DNA of 64,000 nt from Agrobacterium tumefaciens (lineage in GTDB: Bacteria; Pseudomonadota; Alphaproteobacteria; Rhizobiales; Rhizobiaceae), in NCBI RefSeq assembly GCF_013318015.2, contig NZ_CP115844.1, forward strand, positions 100,531-164,530, read 5' to 3'. Below are positions 18,657-29,200 of the stretch, piece by piece. Each line of letters begins with the position of its first letter. The stretch's first letter is position 1. Made by a program: the position numbers and the translations under genes. The notes beneath the pieces were generated by a model, which worked only from the letters and a program-made list of their open reading frames with translations, had not been told where the DNA came from and searched no databases.

Positions 18657-20553
18657 TGAAACGTGGGGGGCGCCTACTTCCGAAAATATCCTTCACTACC
18701 TTCGCGCGCGGGAAAACAAACCCCTATTGCGATTTCTAACCTGCGGCTCGGTGGATGACGGGAAGTCGACTCTGATTGGGCGCCTACTCTACGACACCAA
18801 ACTCATCTTCGAGGATCAGTACGCCGCCCTTGAGCGCGACAGTCGCACTCATGGCTCTGCGGGAGGCGAGGTCGACTTCGCGCTTTTGCTTGACGGACTG
18901 GAAGCAGAACGAGAGCAGGGCATCACGATAGACGTCGCTTATCGCTTTTTTTCAACTGACCAACGAAAATTCATTGTTGCGGATACGCCCGGTCATGAGG
19001 AATACACCCGGAACATGGTGACAGGCGCCTCGACGGCTGAGCTCGCCGTTTTGCTGATCGACAGTCGCCAAGGCATTCTCCCTCAAACCCGGCGACATTC
19101 CTATATCGCTTCGTTGCTCGGCATCCGGCACATTGTCCTCGCTGTAAACAAAATCGATCTAGTCGCGTACGATAAGGCGACTTTTGATGCCATTGTCACC
19201 GCATTTCATGCATTCGCTGAGCGTCTCGGATTCTCCACGATCCAGCCCATCCCGATATCAGCCCGGAATGGTGATAATGTAACTTGTCACTCTCGTAACA
19301 CACCCTGGTACAATGGACCTCATCTACTCCAGCATCTGGAGTTCATTCCGATTGAACGGGTCAATGGGCGAAAGCCGTTCCGTTTTCCGGTGCAGTATGT
19401 ATCTCGCCCAAATTCCGATTTTCGCGGTTTCGCCGGTCAAGTGGCCTCGGGCTGCATCGCAGTGGGTGACGTCGTAACCGTCGCGAGGTCCGGCCGGTCA
19501 ACGCAGGTCAGGGAGATTGTTACTCTGGACGGGCCGCTTGACTGCGCAGTCGAGGGACAGGCGGTAACGCTAGTTCTGAAGGATCAGCTGGATGTTTCGC
19601 GGGGAAATCTACTGGTTGCTCCCAACGATAGGCCCAACGTGGCTGATCAATTTCAAGCACACCTCATCTGGTTCGATGCAAATCCAATGATTCCAGGCCG
19701 CAGCTATATCCTTCGAACGGAGACCCACAGTGTAGAGGCGACGGTTACCGCCCTGAAGTATGCCGTTGACGTAAACAGCCTAGCCCATCTGGCCGCAAAG
19801 GCGCTGCAGATGAACGCGGTCGGGGTTTGCAATTTTTCCGTCCAGGCCCCGTTCGAATTTGACGCCTATGCCGATAACCGGAGCACCGGCAATTTCATCC
19901 TGATCGATCGGATAAGCAATCGCACCGTTGGCGCCGGCATGATAGATTTCGCGCTACGCCGGGCGAACAACGTCCACTGGCAGGCGATGGAAGTTGATCG
20001 CAACGCAAGAGCTGAGCTGAAACAGCAGCGGTCGACAGTCGTTTGGTTTACGGGCCTTTCAGGCTCCGGAAAATCTACGATCGCTGGCTCCTTGGAGAAG
20101 CTGCTACATGCAGCCGGCCGGCACACCTACGTTCTAGACGGTGACAATGTCCGTCACGGTCTCAGTAAGGATCTCGGCTTTACTGCGGAGGACAGGGTGG
20201 AGAACATTCGGAGGGTGGCCGAAGTCGCCAATCTGATGGCGGACGCGGGCCTGATTGTTTTGGTCTCGCTGATCTCCCCCTTCAATTCAGAGCGGCAAAT
20301 GGCGCGCCGCTTGATGGTCCACGGCGAGTTCATCGAGGTGTTCGTCGATACGCCGATCGAAGAATGTGTCAGGCGCGACCCAAAGGGTCTGTACAAAAAG
20401 GCAATGCTCGGAGAGTTGGCCAACTTTACTGGCTTTAGCTCACCCTATGAAGTGCCCGAGAGCCCGGATATTCGGCTCGAGACCGTCGACCACAGTGCCA
20501 ACGACCTCGCATTGCAGCTGTTCTCTTACCTTCAGGCTAGATCGTTCACATGA
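18640..20553 (+). CDS. cysNC: Bifunctional ATP-sulfurylase GTPase and APS kinase (CysNC/NodQ type)
   Basis: About 637 residues. The N-terminal elongation-factor-like GTPase (about 30-440) has [23 protein letters not shown] and NKID. The C-terminal APS kinase (about 455-637) has GLSGSGKST and [15 protein letters not shown]. Together with CysD it makes APS and then PAPS. GTG at 18640 was preferred because GGAG and AAGAAG lie upstream; an in-frame ATG ten codons earlier lacks a good site. It overlaps cysD and, by four bases, cysQ. Confidence 0.93.
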   Translation: MKDISDETWGAPTSENILHYLRARENKPLLRFLTCGSVDDGKSTLIGRLLYDTKLIFEDQYAALERDSRTHGSAGGEVDFALLLDGLEAEREQGITIDVAYRFFSTDQRKFIVADTPGHEEYTRNMVTGASTAELAVLLIDSRQGILPQTRRHSYIASLLGIRHIVLAVNKIDLVAYDKATFDAIVTAFHAFAERLGFSTIQPIPISARNGDNVTCHSRNTPWYNGPHLLQHLEFIPIERVNGRKPFRFPVQYVSRPNSDFRGFAGQVASGCIAVGDVVTVARSGRSTQVREIVTLDGPLDCAVEGQAVTLVLKDQLDVSRGNLLVAPNDRPNVADQFQAHLIWFDANPMIPGRSYILRTETHSVEATVTALKYAVDVNSLAHLAAKALQMNAVGVCNFSVQAPFEFDAYADNRSTGNFILIDRISNRTVGAGMIDFALRRANNVHWQAMEVDRNARAELKQQRSTVVWFTGLSGSGKSTIAGSLEKLLHAAGRHTYVLDGDNVRHGLSKDLGFTAEDRVENIRRVAEVANLMADAGLIVLVSLISPFNSERQMARRLMVHGEFIEVFVDTPIEECVRRDPKGLYKKAMLGELANFTGFSSPYEVPESPDIRLETVDHSANDLALQLFSYLQARSFT

Positions 20554-21326
20554 TAGAGGCTCTTGAAGCCGCCGCGTTAAACGCGGGACGATCAATTCTC
20601 GAATTATATCGAAGTGGGTGTTCGGTCCAAGAGAAGGCCGATGGCTCACTTGTTACGGAGGCTGACTTACAGGCCGAAATTATCATTCGAGACCTGCTTG
20701 CTGGTCCATTTCCAGACATTCCCATTGTGGCTGAAGAAGCCGCCTCGACCGGAAAAATTCCCAACATACATGGTGGACGCTTCTTCCTCGTGGATCCACT
20801 AGATGGGACCATCGAGTTCGTCGACCGCACCGGCGAATTTACCGTAAACATAGCTTTGATCGATGACGGTCAACCTGTCGGGGGCGTCGTGTATGCCCCA
20901 GCCCTGGGAATCGCGTTTTCAGCTGAGCGGGGAAAGGCGGAAGCTTTAAACATCGCCGAACATGAGCGAATTGTGCGCCGAGCGCCGATCAAAGTTCGTC
21001 CACGAAAGAACCCGCCAGTTGCTGCCGTGAGCCGCTCTCACAATAGCCCAGATACCCGGATGTTTCTAAACGCAAATGGCGTCGAAATATGCCGAACGGT
21101 AGGGTCGTCGTTAAAGTTCTGCTTAGTGGCTTCGGGTATAGTTGATGTCTATCCCCGTTTCGGTCGAACTATGGAATGGGACACCGCTGCCGGAGATGCT
21201 GTTCTAAGGGCGGCTGGAGGCACTACTGCGTTGCTGGATGGTACACCATTACTCTATGGCAAGCGGTACCAGGAGAGCGGCCACGACTTTTCGAACCCGC
21301 CCTTCGTTGCCTGGGGCGCGGCATAA
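20550..21326 (+). CDS. cysQ: 3'(2'),5'-bisphosphate nucleotidase (CysQ type)
   Basis: A 258-residue inositol-monophosphatase-superfamily enzyme. EEAAS and DPLDGTIEF are the metal-binding motifs, and [11 protein letters not shown] near the C-terminus is the third. The family form DPLDGTKEF has lysine where isoleucine stands here. It hydrolyses PAP, the inhibitory by-product of sulfotransferases, to AMP. It starts inside the end of cysNC (ATGA overlap). Finding sulfurylase, kinase and PAP phosphatase as one unit is strong evidence for a dedicated sulfotransfer pathway. Confidence 0.92.
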   Translation: MIEALEAAALNAGRSILELYRSGCSVQEKADGSLVTEADLQAEIIIRDLLAGPFPDIPIVAEEAASTGKIPNIHGGRFFLVDPLDGTIEFVDRTGEFTVNIALIDDGQPVGGVVYAPALGIAFSAERGKAEALNIAEHERIVRRAPIKVRPRKNPPVAAVSRSHNSPDTRMFLNANGVEICRTVGSSLKFCLVASGIVDVYPRFGRTMEWDTAAGDAVLRAAGGTTALLDGTPLLYGKRYQESGHDFSNPPFVAWGAA

Positions 21327-21483
21327 TTTAGTGGCATAATTTAAAAGCCAATGAATGAATGGGATGCAGGGACCGAGGCGCGAGGCCGATCTAGTCGCAC
21401 GGATTAAACCAATCCGCTCTGTACGCCTTTGTAACGGTCAAGGCCGGCACGCTCATCCCGATACCGGATCGACCTTCCGTCCC

Positions 21484-22500
21484 CTAGCGTGTAAGCGCCA
21501 CATACAGTTGTCTCGGACCTTCAAATGGTAGTCGACCGTGGGCCACGAGCGAATTATTGAGAATCAGCACATCATTCGCTTCCCATGGGAAGGTTCTTTG
21601 ACAAGTCTCTTGTATCGAACGGATATCCGCGAGCAGCTCCGGTGGGAAAGCAGTGCCGTCGCCGAAGGATGCATTTTGCGGGAAGAGGGACTCATTACCG
21701 TCGTATATATCCAGGAGAGCTTCATAAGTGTCCCCGGGAAGTCCTGAAGGATGGAATTGATCGGCCTGATTAAACCAGATCCGCCGTCCACTCTCAGGGT
21801 CAACCCGGTACGCCGGCGTGACGTTGCTCACGCGAATATAGCCGCCGTCAAGAATTTCGAGCAAGTTTTCGTTTTCCTGGCAGAACCGTCTAACCTCTGA
21901 CAGGTCTTCCGTATCAAATGTCTGCTGCCAAGTTGCCCCAAAGCCCGGACTACCTGGCAGAACCCTCACGTAACGGACACCGCCATGCTTTTCGAAAAGG
22001 TCAATGACTTTTTCGGGCATGCATTCGAATATCGTTCTTGAGTCCGCCATGCACGCCATACCGCCAACAGCGGCAGGTTGAGGGCAAGAGAAATAGATCC
22101 TTCCCGGCCAAGTCGCGGAATAAGATAGTTCGTTATGCAACGATATTGGAAGATGCGGTGGGTATTCTGATGCAGTATAGATACCGTCCCCGAGTTTTGT
22201 CCTTGGGGAGTTACCATTGACGTATCCCCATAGCCCATCGGAAGTCTCAGAAGCAAACCTCCGCAGCGTGGGAGCATCAGTCATTGAGAAGCCACGAAAA
22301 AGGATGGCCCCAGACTTGTTCAGATGCGCTATGACCCGCGCCTCGACTTCGTGATATGACGCGATCGCATCGGATATAGTGTTTGGATTGCCCACACTAG
22401 CTGAAACGCATAGAACCTCGATTTCCCCTGAGGAAAAGGTGCCAAGCCCGAATGGCGACGTGCTGTGGTCTTTCGTTGCCTTTTGGTGGTGGCTATCCAT
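21484..22500 (-). CDS. TauD/TfdA-family oxygenase, SyrP-like
   Basis: A 338-residue Fe(II)/2-oxoglutarate oxygenase. LHNELSY supplies the H-x-E pair, VAHGRLPF the distal histidine, and GPRQLYVAL the 2-oxoglutarate arginine. The H-x-E variant and ISLHNELSY context resemble SyrP, which hydroxylates carrier-bound aspartate, and related NRPS tailoring enzymes. ATG 22500 has GGAGGA seven bases upstream; the frame is open for 51 more codons without a comparable site. It lies 229 bases downstream of mbtH on the same strand. Aspartate as substrate is inferred, with the racemase at 25065 as weak support. Confidence 0.87.
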   Translation of the reverse strand: MDSHHQKATKDHSTSPFGLGTFSSGEIEVLCVSASVGNPNTISDAIASYHEVEARVIAHLNKSGAILFRGFSMTDAPTLRRFASETSDGLWGYVNGNSPRTKLGDGIYTASEYPPHLPISLHNELSYSATWPGRIYFSCPQPAAVGGMACMADSRTIFECMPEKVIDLFEKHGGVRYVRVLPGSPGFGATWQQTFDTEDLSEVRRFCQENENLLEILDGGYIRVSNVTPAYRVDPESGRRIWFNQADQFHPSGLPGDTYEALLDIYDGNESLFPQNASFGDGTAFPPELLADIRSIQETCQRTFPWEANDVLILNNSLVAHGRLPFEGPRQLYVALTR

Positions 22501-22729
22501 GAGGGTTCCTCCATTTTGATCCGGGGTTCGCGAGGCGCAGTCAAGTGCTGAGTTCTGCTTGAAATTTGAGGCCCTGCCGTTTTCCGATCTCGATGTCCAT
22601 GGCATGCTCTTAATCTGCTGCCGACTAAGCGCGTCCTTCAGCCATGCGATCATATTCTGATGTCATCAGGCAACCTGCTCGAACGAGGATTACTACCTGG
22701 CACGAGCAAAGCGGACGAGCGTCATGCTG

Positions 22730-22960
22730 TTAATGATCTAAGCGTCCCGTGCTCTCGGCGTTAATGCCAGTCGTGTTCCCTGGCCTAAGATCTTCCCAAG
22801 TCACGTTCACAAACTCAATACAGGACGCACGACTGCCAGGGCCACAGGCAGTTTTCCAGCCTGAAGGGATCGAAAATGAATTTGGCCAAAGCGAATACTG
22901 ACGGTGATCGTTGACGAGCACCAAAAACTCGCGGGCGTCGTCTTCAAATGGGTTCTTCAT
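22730..22960 (-). CDS. MbtH-like protein
   Basis: A 76-residue protein with the family signature: NPFEDD at the start, LVNDHRQYSLWP, IPSGWK, and the C-terminal WEDLRP. MbtH proteins bind adenylation domains and are needed for their folding or activity. The ATG at 22960 gives the normal length and has AAGG upstream; the frame is open a further 25 codons. It heads a minus-strand unit with the SyrP-like oxygenase. It probably serves all four adenylation domains of the locus. Confidence 0.95.
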   Translation of the reverse strand: MKNPFEDDAREFLVLVNDHRQYSLWPNSFSIPSGWKTACGPGSRASCIEFVNVTWEDLRPGNTTGINAESTGRLDH

Positions 22961-23343
22961 CGAGACTGCCTTCGTTCGTGGCGCACAGTTCCGATACGGC
23001 GGTCGCGCCATTATAGATGGATGAGGAGGGACCATGTACCTTTAGAAGCCACAGAAATATAGGGAGCAGGGCCTCATTCGCGTAGGATGATATGCAAGCC
23101 CTGATACAAATCCAAGTTAGAGAAAGATATATAATAGAAAATAAAGTCGCGTAGGATCGCTTTAGTGACAGAAGTATCTCACCATCTTTACTTGAGCCTT
23201 TCTCCATTATCAGCCCATCCCCTTGATCCGAGTCATGCTGATGTTGTTCAACTAGGGTGGAGCTGAAGCTGACTGAGATGAGCGAGTCACCGATATCATG
23301 CAATCCAACATCGAACAGGTTCGATTTCCGAGGACGGGACTGT
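22961..23343. other. Divergent intergenic region between mbtH and a PPTase gene
   Basis: This 383-base spacer is AT-rich around 23,090-23,160 and must hold the promoters of both flanking units. I see no further gene, no clear inverted repeat and no terminator in it. Confidence 0.5.
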
Positions 23344-24006
23344 ATGAGGAAGCTTTCCGATCAAAGCGTGGAATGTTGGTTTATCAACCAGCATGAGGCG
23401 CGCCATGAAACGTGGGCATTGGCTCTCACGACCGTTGGTGAACGGTCGAGGGCCGACGGATTTCGCCACCTCGTCGACCGTCGTGCATTCCTGGTCCGTA
23501 AAGGTTTCCTGAGATCCGTCCTGAGCATCTACCTTGGAATACCCGCAAATACAGTCCAAATTCATGTCGGTAGCAGTGGCAAGCCGTACATCAACAGTCA
23601 CGACGGTATCTTTTTTAGTTGCTCCTCCTCGAGAGAGATCGCGGTCGTCGCTATTACCAGACATCCAAAAATCGGAGTTGATGTCGAAGCGGTAGGCCAA
23701 GCGGATGACGTGTCGATTGCTTCTGCCTTCTTCTCGCGCTCTGAGCAGCGGTTGGTCGAGGCAACGATGGTGCAGTACTCCTGCTCAAAATCTGATGCCA
23801 CTCTCCACGTGTGGACGCAGAAGGAGGCTTATCTCAAAGCTCTGGGTGTCGGATTACAACACCTTCGTGACTTCGAACTCCAGTATGTCCAAGGGAAAGC
23901 GACCGTCGCGGAGACTTTCTTAGAACCCGGAATCGGGACCACGCTTGACCACCCCTGTCGGCGGACGAGGCCATCATTTCGCCTATCCGGCTCTGAACTT
24001 CGTTAG
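23344..24006 (+). CDS. Second 4'-phosphopantetheinyl transferase-like protein
   Basis: About 220 residues, Sfp fold. SGKPY, GVDVEAV and WTQKEAYLKALGVGL are present, but the usual NVSHS motif reads FSCSSSREIA, so the histidine that contacts CoA is replaced by serine. It may be impaired or may have a different CoA or carrier preference. ATG 23344 has AGGA upstream; an ATG 22 codons earlier is possible. The 3' end overlaps the convergent aminotransferase gene by 24 bases. A complete enzyme of the same type is at 13348. Confidence 0.82.
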   Translation: MRKLSDQSVECWFINQHEARHETWALALTTVGERSRADGFRHLVDRRAFLVRKGFLRSVLSIYLGIPANTVQIHVGSSGKPYINSHDGIFFSCSSSREIAVVAITRHPKIGVDVEAVGQADDVSIASAFFSRSEQRLVEATMVQYSCSKSDATLHVWTQKEAYLKALGVGLQHLRDFELQYVQGKATVAETFLEPGIGTTLDHPCRRTRPSFRLSGSELR

Positions 24007-25065
24007 TTGTTCAATGAGCCTCATATTCTGGTGTTCTAATCCAACGGTGATCCTCAGAGCTTGGGGCCACCCATAGGACGCAAGACCGCGTACGGCAATG
24101 CCGCGCTCGAGGAGAAATCGCTGGATGGCTTCGGCTAGGTCAGATTGAAGAATGATGAAATTTGCGTCCGATGCCTCAACTTTGAAGTCTAGTGCTGCGA
24201 GGCCTTCGACAAGCTTAGCCATGGCGTTGCGATTGCGAGCGCAAGATGCTCCAACAAATTGGTCGTCTTCCAGAGCGACTACGCCAAGGTATTGATTGAT
24301 CGACCCGATCGAGAATGGCTGCCGCACCGCGTGTATTTTTTCTATCAGCGCCTCTGATCCAATTCCGAAACCAAGCCGAAGCCCTGCGAGACCGTAGGCC
24401 TTCGAAAAAGTTCGCAGCACCAAAAGGTTTGAAGCGCGTTGCGCCAGCCGCGCGGACCCGATTCGTCGAAGAGGCTCAACGAATTCAACATATGCTTCAT
24501 CAAGAACGACCGTAACCGAGCTTGGGATTTCCTTGAGAAATGCGACGAAGGCGGCCTCGGTGAAGAAGCCTGGTGCCGGGTTGCTGGGGTTCGAGATGAA
24601 TATCATAGACGTATCCGGATCTACCGCGCGTGCGATGCCCGCCAGATCCGTCTCCCATCCACATTCGGAGACGGTTATACTGCGCGCGCCGGCGAGTTCA
24701 GTCGCCTTCCGATACGCAGTGAAGGCGTGCTCGCAAAATATGGCGTTGCGTCCAGGCAAGAGCAACGCTCTGGCTGCGAGGTCCAGCAAATCGTCGGTGC
24801 CGTTTCCGATCGCGATGCACGCACGGGAGACCGAGAACTTGTTGGCTATCGCATCCTTCAACGCTGAGCAGCCGCCATCCGGATAACGAGACATGTCCAC
24901 GTTAAAGTCTAGAAGGGCCTTGACCACCCTCGGATCAGAGCCGGCTGGGTTCTCATTCAACGCCATATTGATGAAGGGTTCGTCCATAGGTGGACGATCG
25001 GGAGCTCGCCGTGCCATTCGATTCAAAAAGGGGTAATTGGTGGACTTGCCGGTGCCGTCAGCCAT
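23983..25065 (-). CDS. HisC-like PLP-dependent aminotransferase
   Basis: A 360-residue fold-type I aminotransferase. FSKAYGLAGLRLG carries the PLP lysine, NPSNPAPG the cofactor-pocket asparagine region, and RYPDG the N-terminal arm as in histidinol-phosphate aminotransferases. ATG 25065 overlaps the stop of the racemase gene (TGATG), which implies coupled translation. HisC homologues in secondary metabolism often aminate aromatic or elongated 2-oxoacids, so this enzyme may give the final amino acid from 4-aminophenylpyruvate or its homologue. A plain histidine-pathway role is unlikely here. Confidence 0.88.
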   Translation of the reverse strand: MADGTGKSTNYPFLNRMARRAPDRPPMDEPFINMALNENPAGSDPRVVKALLDFNVDMSRYPDGGCSALKDAIANKFSVSRACIAIGNGTDDLLDLAARALLLPGRNAIFCEHAFTAYRKATELAGARSITVSECGWETDLAGIARAVDPDTSMIFISNPSNPAPGFFTEAAFVAFLKEIPSSVTVVLDEAYVEFVEPLRRIGSARLAQRASNLLVLRTFSKAYGLAGLRLGFGIGSEALIEKIHAVRQPFSIGSINQYLGVVALEDDQFVGASCARNRNAMAKLVEGLAALDFKVEASDANFIILQSDLAEAIQRFLLERGIAVRGLASYGWPQALRITVGLEHQNMRLIEQLTKFRAG

Positions 25066-25970
25066 CACCGTTCCCCGAGACCATGTGAACAATCCGTAGA
25101 AAAACGGGAGCGATTTTTCAATCTGAGCTCTTCTCCAGCCCTGAGACACTCTCGCGCCAGGATTGCCGTGGGGTCAACGACGTGCATGTCGACCGTCGCT
25201 GACGCGGCGATCAAATCCCATATTAGGGGCAACTCTGTGCAAGCCAAGACCGACGCGGCGGCTCCAGCGTCAGCGAGCTCAGTTAATGCAAGGGACAAGG
25301 CCTCTTTGCCCTCGTCGACCCTATTAGCTTTAACCGCGTCGATCGCATTTGAAACGCCAGCGCACGCGCTCTCAGAAGGCACAATCGATTGCAGCCCGAC
25401 TTCGCTTAAGCCATGCTGATAGATTCCGGCGGAGATCGTTCCCTGCGTTCCGAGAATACCGACAACCGACCCTCGAGGCAGCATCCCGGTGATGTGGCGA
25501 CACGTAAGCTCGACCATGTTCAAAATCGGAGCCTTGGATATTTCCCTAATCTCGGCGAGCCAATGGTGAGCGGTGTTGCATGGCATCGCAATTACGCTGG
25601 CGCCGGATCGATTCAGCTTTTCGATCGCGCTCAAAATGAATGGAAGGCTCGAGGGAGCATTTTCGTCTAGAATAGAGGCGGTCCGATCTGGTGTTGAGGG
25701 ATCAGCAAGAACAATCATTGGAATGTGATCCTGATCTCGATCTCCCTCTGTTTGGTCCGCGATTTTCTTGAGAAGGTCGAGTGTTGCTAACGGACCCATG
25801 CCTCCTAAGATACCAACGAACTCGACCGAGGGGATTTTCTGCTCATCTACAATCTTGCTTTCGAATTCAGCTCCCATCCGCCCGCAGTTCGAACAATCGC
25901 GATTGCATATGCCGAGATAACCTTCCGGTTCTCGCAGATGGGGGTCAGTGCAGTAATCTGTTCCCATCAT
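25065..25970 (-). CDS. Asp/Glu racemase family protein
   Basis: A 301-residue protein. The two catalytic cysteines are in MPCNTAHHW and LACTELPLI, and GGMGPLATLDL is the aspartate-racemase N-terminal motif. The first 45 residues are extra and contain ICNRDCSNCG, a four-residue-spaced cysteine cluster that could bind metal. It probably makes D-aspartate or a related D-acid for the NRPS; none of the NRPS proteins has an obvious epimerase domain. GGAG precedes the ATG. A 237-base gap with small hairpins separates it from the upstream NRPS gene. Confidence 0.86.
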   Translation of the reverse strand: MMGTDYCTDPHLREPEGYLGICNRDCSNCGRMGAEFESKIVDEQKIPSVEFVGILGGMGPLATLDLLKKIADQTEGDRDQDHIPMIVLADPSTPDRTASILDENAPSSLPFILSAIEKLNRSGASVIAMPCNTAHHWLAEIREISKAPILNMVELTCRHITGMLPRGSVVGILGTQGTISAGIYQHGLSEVGLQSIVPSESACAGVSNAIDAVKANRVDEGKEALSLALTELADAGAAASVLACTELPLIWDLIAASATVDMHVVDPTAILARECLRAGEELRLKNRSRFSTDCSHGLGER

Positions 25971-26207
25971 GGACTCCGTAAATCAAAGCGTCACCAAATG
26001 TCTCCCTCCTTTCTCTGAAGCATGGCGGGATGATGCCGCACCCAACGAGATTCGGGAATTGCGACCCTGATGAGGATAACAATCTGGAGGGGACTTTCAG
26101 TCACTAGGCTAATATGTGACAACGATTACCATTGAGAGATGTTAGCAACATATTGCCCGCGCGAAAGTAATGTGCGCGCTATTTTATTAAATATATTATG
26201 TGAGCGC

Positions 26208-29200
26208 TCAAACTCTCCGAGCTGCAAGATCCCGGAGCTCTGCTGGTAAATAAGAGATATTGTGGTCGGAAAAGGCACCGAGCGTTTGCTTGTCGAAGAT
26301 CGTGCGGAGCGGAATTTCAACTCCTAAAGTGCTTCGCAATTTTGATAGCATGCGAGCGGCACTGAGTGAGTGGCCCCCTAGATCGAAAAAGCTGTCATCA
26401 ACGCTGACCGAGGGAACGTTCAGGATCTCCTGCCAAATATTCGCTACCACTTGCTCGAAAGCAGTCCTCGGCGGGACGTGCGATTTGCGCCCTTGGTGCT
26501 CAGGATCCGGCAAAGCACTCTTGTCGAGCTTTCCATTGACTGTCAGAGGAAGAGCCTGCAGCGGCACGATAGCTGACGGTATCATGTAGTCCGGCAGGAT
26601 GGTCTGAACAAATACTCGGAGGTCTGCGATGTCGAGTTCAACGCCGGCTGCGGGGATAACGTAAGCGACGAGGCGAGACGCCTCGGCGCCGCCATAGATG
26701 CGCGCGATAACTGCGGCCTGCTGCACGGAGGGATGACGGGCCAGGGCGGTCTCAACCTCACCGGGTTCGATGCGATACCCGCGGATCTTGACTTGTTGAT
26801 CGGCCCGGCCGAGGAAGATCAGCTGGCCGTCCTCACGCCAGCGGGCCCGATCTCCCGTTCGATAGAGGCGCTCGCCTTTCCCGAATGGACTCGCGACGAA
26901 CCGCTCCGCCGTCAGATCGGGCCGGCCGAGATAGCCGCGTGCGACGCCAGCGCCTCCAATGAAAATCTCACCCGCAACGCCGATCGGTACTTCCTGCATC
27001 TCACGGTCGAGCAACTGAACGACGGCGTTGCCGATTGGTTTGCCGATAGGAATAGAGGCTTCATCGCAAGTTTGGACGATCGGAAAGTATGTCGTCGTCA
27101 TGGTACATTCTGTCGGCCCGTACAAGTTGACGAGTTTGAGGTCTCGCCCGCTACGAAGCAAGCTGACCGCGAGCTTGGGAAGGAGCGGCTCGCCGGAGGT
27201 GAGCACGATCCTAAGGCTCCCGAGAGCTTCAGGATTGGAAGAGGAGCACTCTATCAATGCATGCAAATACGACGGAGTTATGCTCAACAGGGCGCTCGGT
27301 TGATAGAAAGCAATCTTATCGAAAAGATGCTCTGGATCCCGTGCAGATTCTTGATCGAGTAGGATGCAGCTCGCGCCAATCGTAAGAGGATAAATTAGGT
27401 CCCGGAGCGACGCATCGAAACCCATTGTCGGGATCTGTACTATAACATCACTATGATCGAGGCCAAAACTTTGGTCCAGAAACCGGAAATAGTTCGCGAT
27501 TCCGGTGAAAGTTGACATCACGGCCTTGGGCTGGCCACTTGATCCTGAGGTGAAGTAGATGGCCGCGACGTCTCTCTCAGAAAGGGAGAGAAGTTTAGGG
27601 CGGCCATCGGCGTTTCGACAGGATATGAGTTCTTCGAATTGGATGTACTCACGTTCCGAGGAAACCTTAATCTTGTCACAGATGACCAATCCGCATCGAG
27701 CGGTTGTTAGAACTACTTCGATGCGTGCCTGGGGCAGTCGGGAGTCTAAAGGGACGTAAACCGCTTTAATCTGCATGAGCGAGACGATCGTGGCGACGGT
27801 CACCACAGATCGAATGGTTTCTACGCCGACTATTGCGCCTGGCTGCACCCCCAGTGAAACTAGGCGACCTGAAATCTTGCCGACCAGAGCCATGAACTCG
27901 ATGTATGTTAGTGCTTGTGTTCCATCATCGATAGCTCGACGCGACCCGTGCACCTGAGCGCAGTGATAAATTCTTTCAACCACGGAAAATGAAGAAGCCT
28001 CGCTCAAGGAAGCTCTCCCAGAGTAGCTTTTGAGTATTTCAAGCTCGATCTTTGAGAGGAAATTGATTTTTCGGAAAGAGCGTGTGGGGTCGTCGATCGC
28101 GTTCTGGAGGAAGTTCTTGAAGTGCTCGACGAACCGTTCGGCGGTGGTGCGCAGGAAAAGGTCAGTCGCAAAGTCGAGCCGACCCTGATAGGTAGAGCCG
28201 GTTTTTTCCAGATATATGGCAAGGTCGAATTTGATGAACGGGCGCCGATTGATGGCGAACCACTCAACCGCAAGCCCATGCATGATCGGAAGCGGTTCGG
28301 GCTCGCCCTGGAGCGTAAGGGTGGTCTGCAGGAGAGGTGTGCGCCCGGCCGTCCTCGGCAAGTTCAGAGCCTCAACGATCTTCTCGAACGGGACCTCCTG
28401 ATTGGCATATGCTTCAAGCGCAGAGGCCCGGACCCGTTCAAGAAGCTCCGTGAATGATGGGGCGTTACTCAAGTCGACCCGTATCGGCAGAGTGTTGACG
28501 AAAAATCCGATGACATTTTCCATCTGTTGATAGGTGCGCCCAGAAACCGGTGAACCCACGATGATATCGTCTGCTTCGGTCCATCGACTGAGCAAAGCTT
28601 GATAGACCGCGAGGAAGACCATGTAGGGTGTGACTTTGTGCTCCCGGCAGAAGGGTTCGAGTTTCTCCACAAGTTCGATTGGAAGGTCGAAGCTGACGCT
28701 GTCGCCTTGGAAAGTTGGGGCCGACGGGATCGAGTAATCTGTCGGAAGCTCGAGCGGCTCCGGCGCATGCGCAAGGGTCTGGCACCACGATTGAAGTTGA
28801 TCTTCGAGTGCCTGCGATGAAAGCGCGCGCCGCTGCCAACTGGCATAGTCGCTATATTGGATCTGCAGATCCGGCAGCGTTGGTGGTACTCCACGCTGTA
28901 AAGCATCATATGTAAGCAGAAGCTCGCGAGCTAGTAGACCTGCGGACCACCCATCGAAGGCGATGTGATGGATAACCGCTAGAAATATGAATTCCTCTGG
29001 CGCGACCTTGATCACGGAAACACGCAAGATCTCCGAGGAAGGCTCCATGCCTTTCGCAAGTTGCCCGTCGATCCACCTGGCCAATTCCAAAGTTGCGTCG
29101 TGTCGTCCAGAGAAGTCAACGAACCCTACCTCCACCTCATGCTGGCACGCGCTGAGCATCGGCGTCCCGTCGGCAGCCGTCCGCACTAGGGTCCGCAACA

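Noticed and set aside
17745..20553. Nodulation genes nodP and nodQ of a symbiosis region
   Set aside because: The proteins are of that type, but no nodABC, nodD or nod box was seen, and cysQ and NRPS genes adjoin; a metabolite pathway is simpler.
21315..21345. Tandem GGCATAATTTA repeat after cysQ
   Set aside because: Only two short copies, with no dyad or positional reason to call it a regulatory site.
26150..26207. Rho-independent terminator after the C-A-T NRPS gene
   Set aside because: GC-rich arms (GCGCG and CGCGC) are present, but no T run follows on the minus strand.
26733..27362. Matching antisense frames in both NRPS copies
   Set aside because: They recur only because the underlying NRPS DNA is duplicated; their conservation is not independent evidence of coding.
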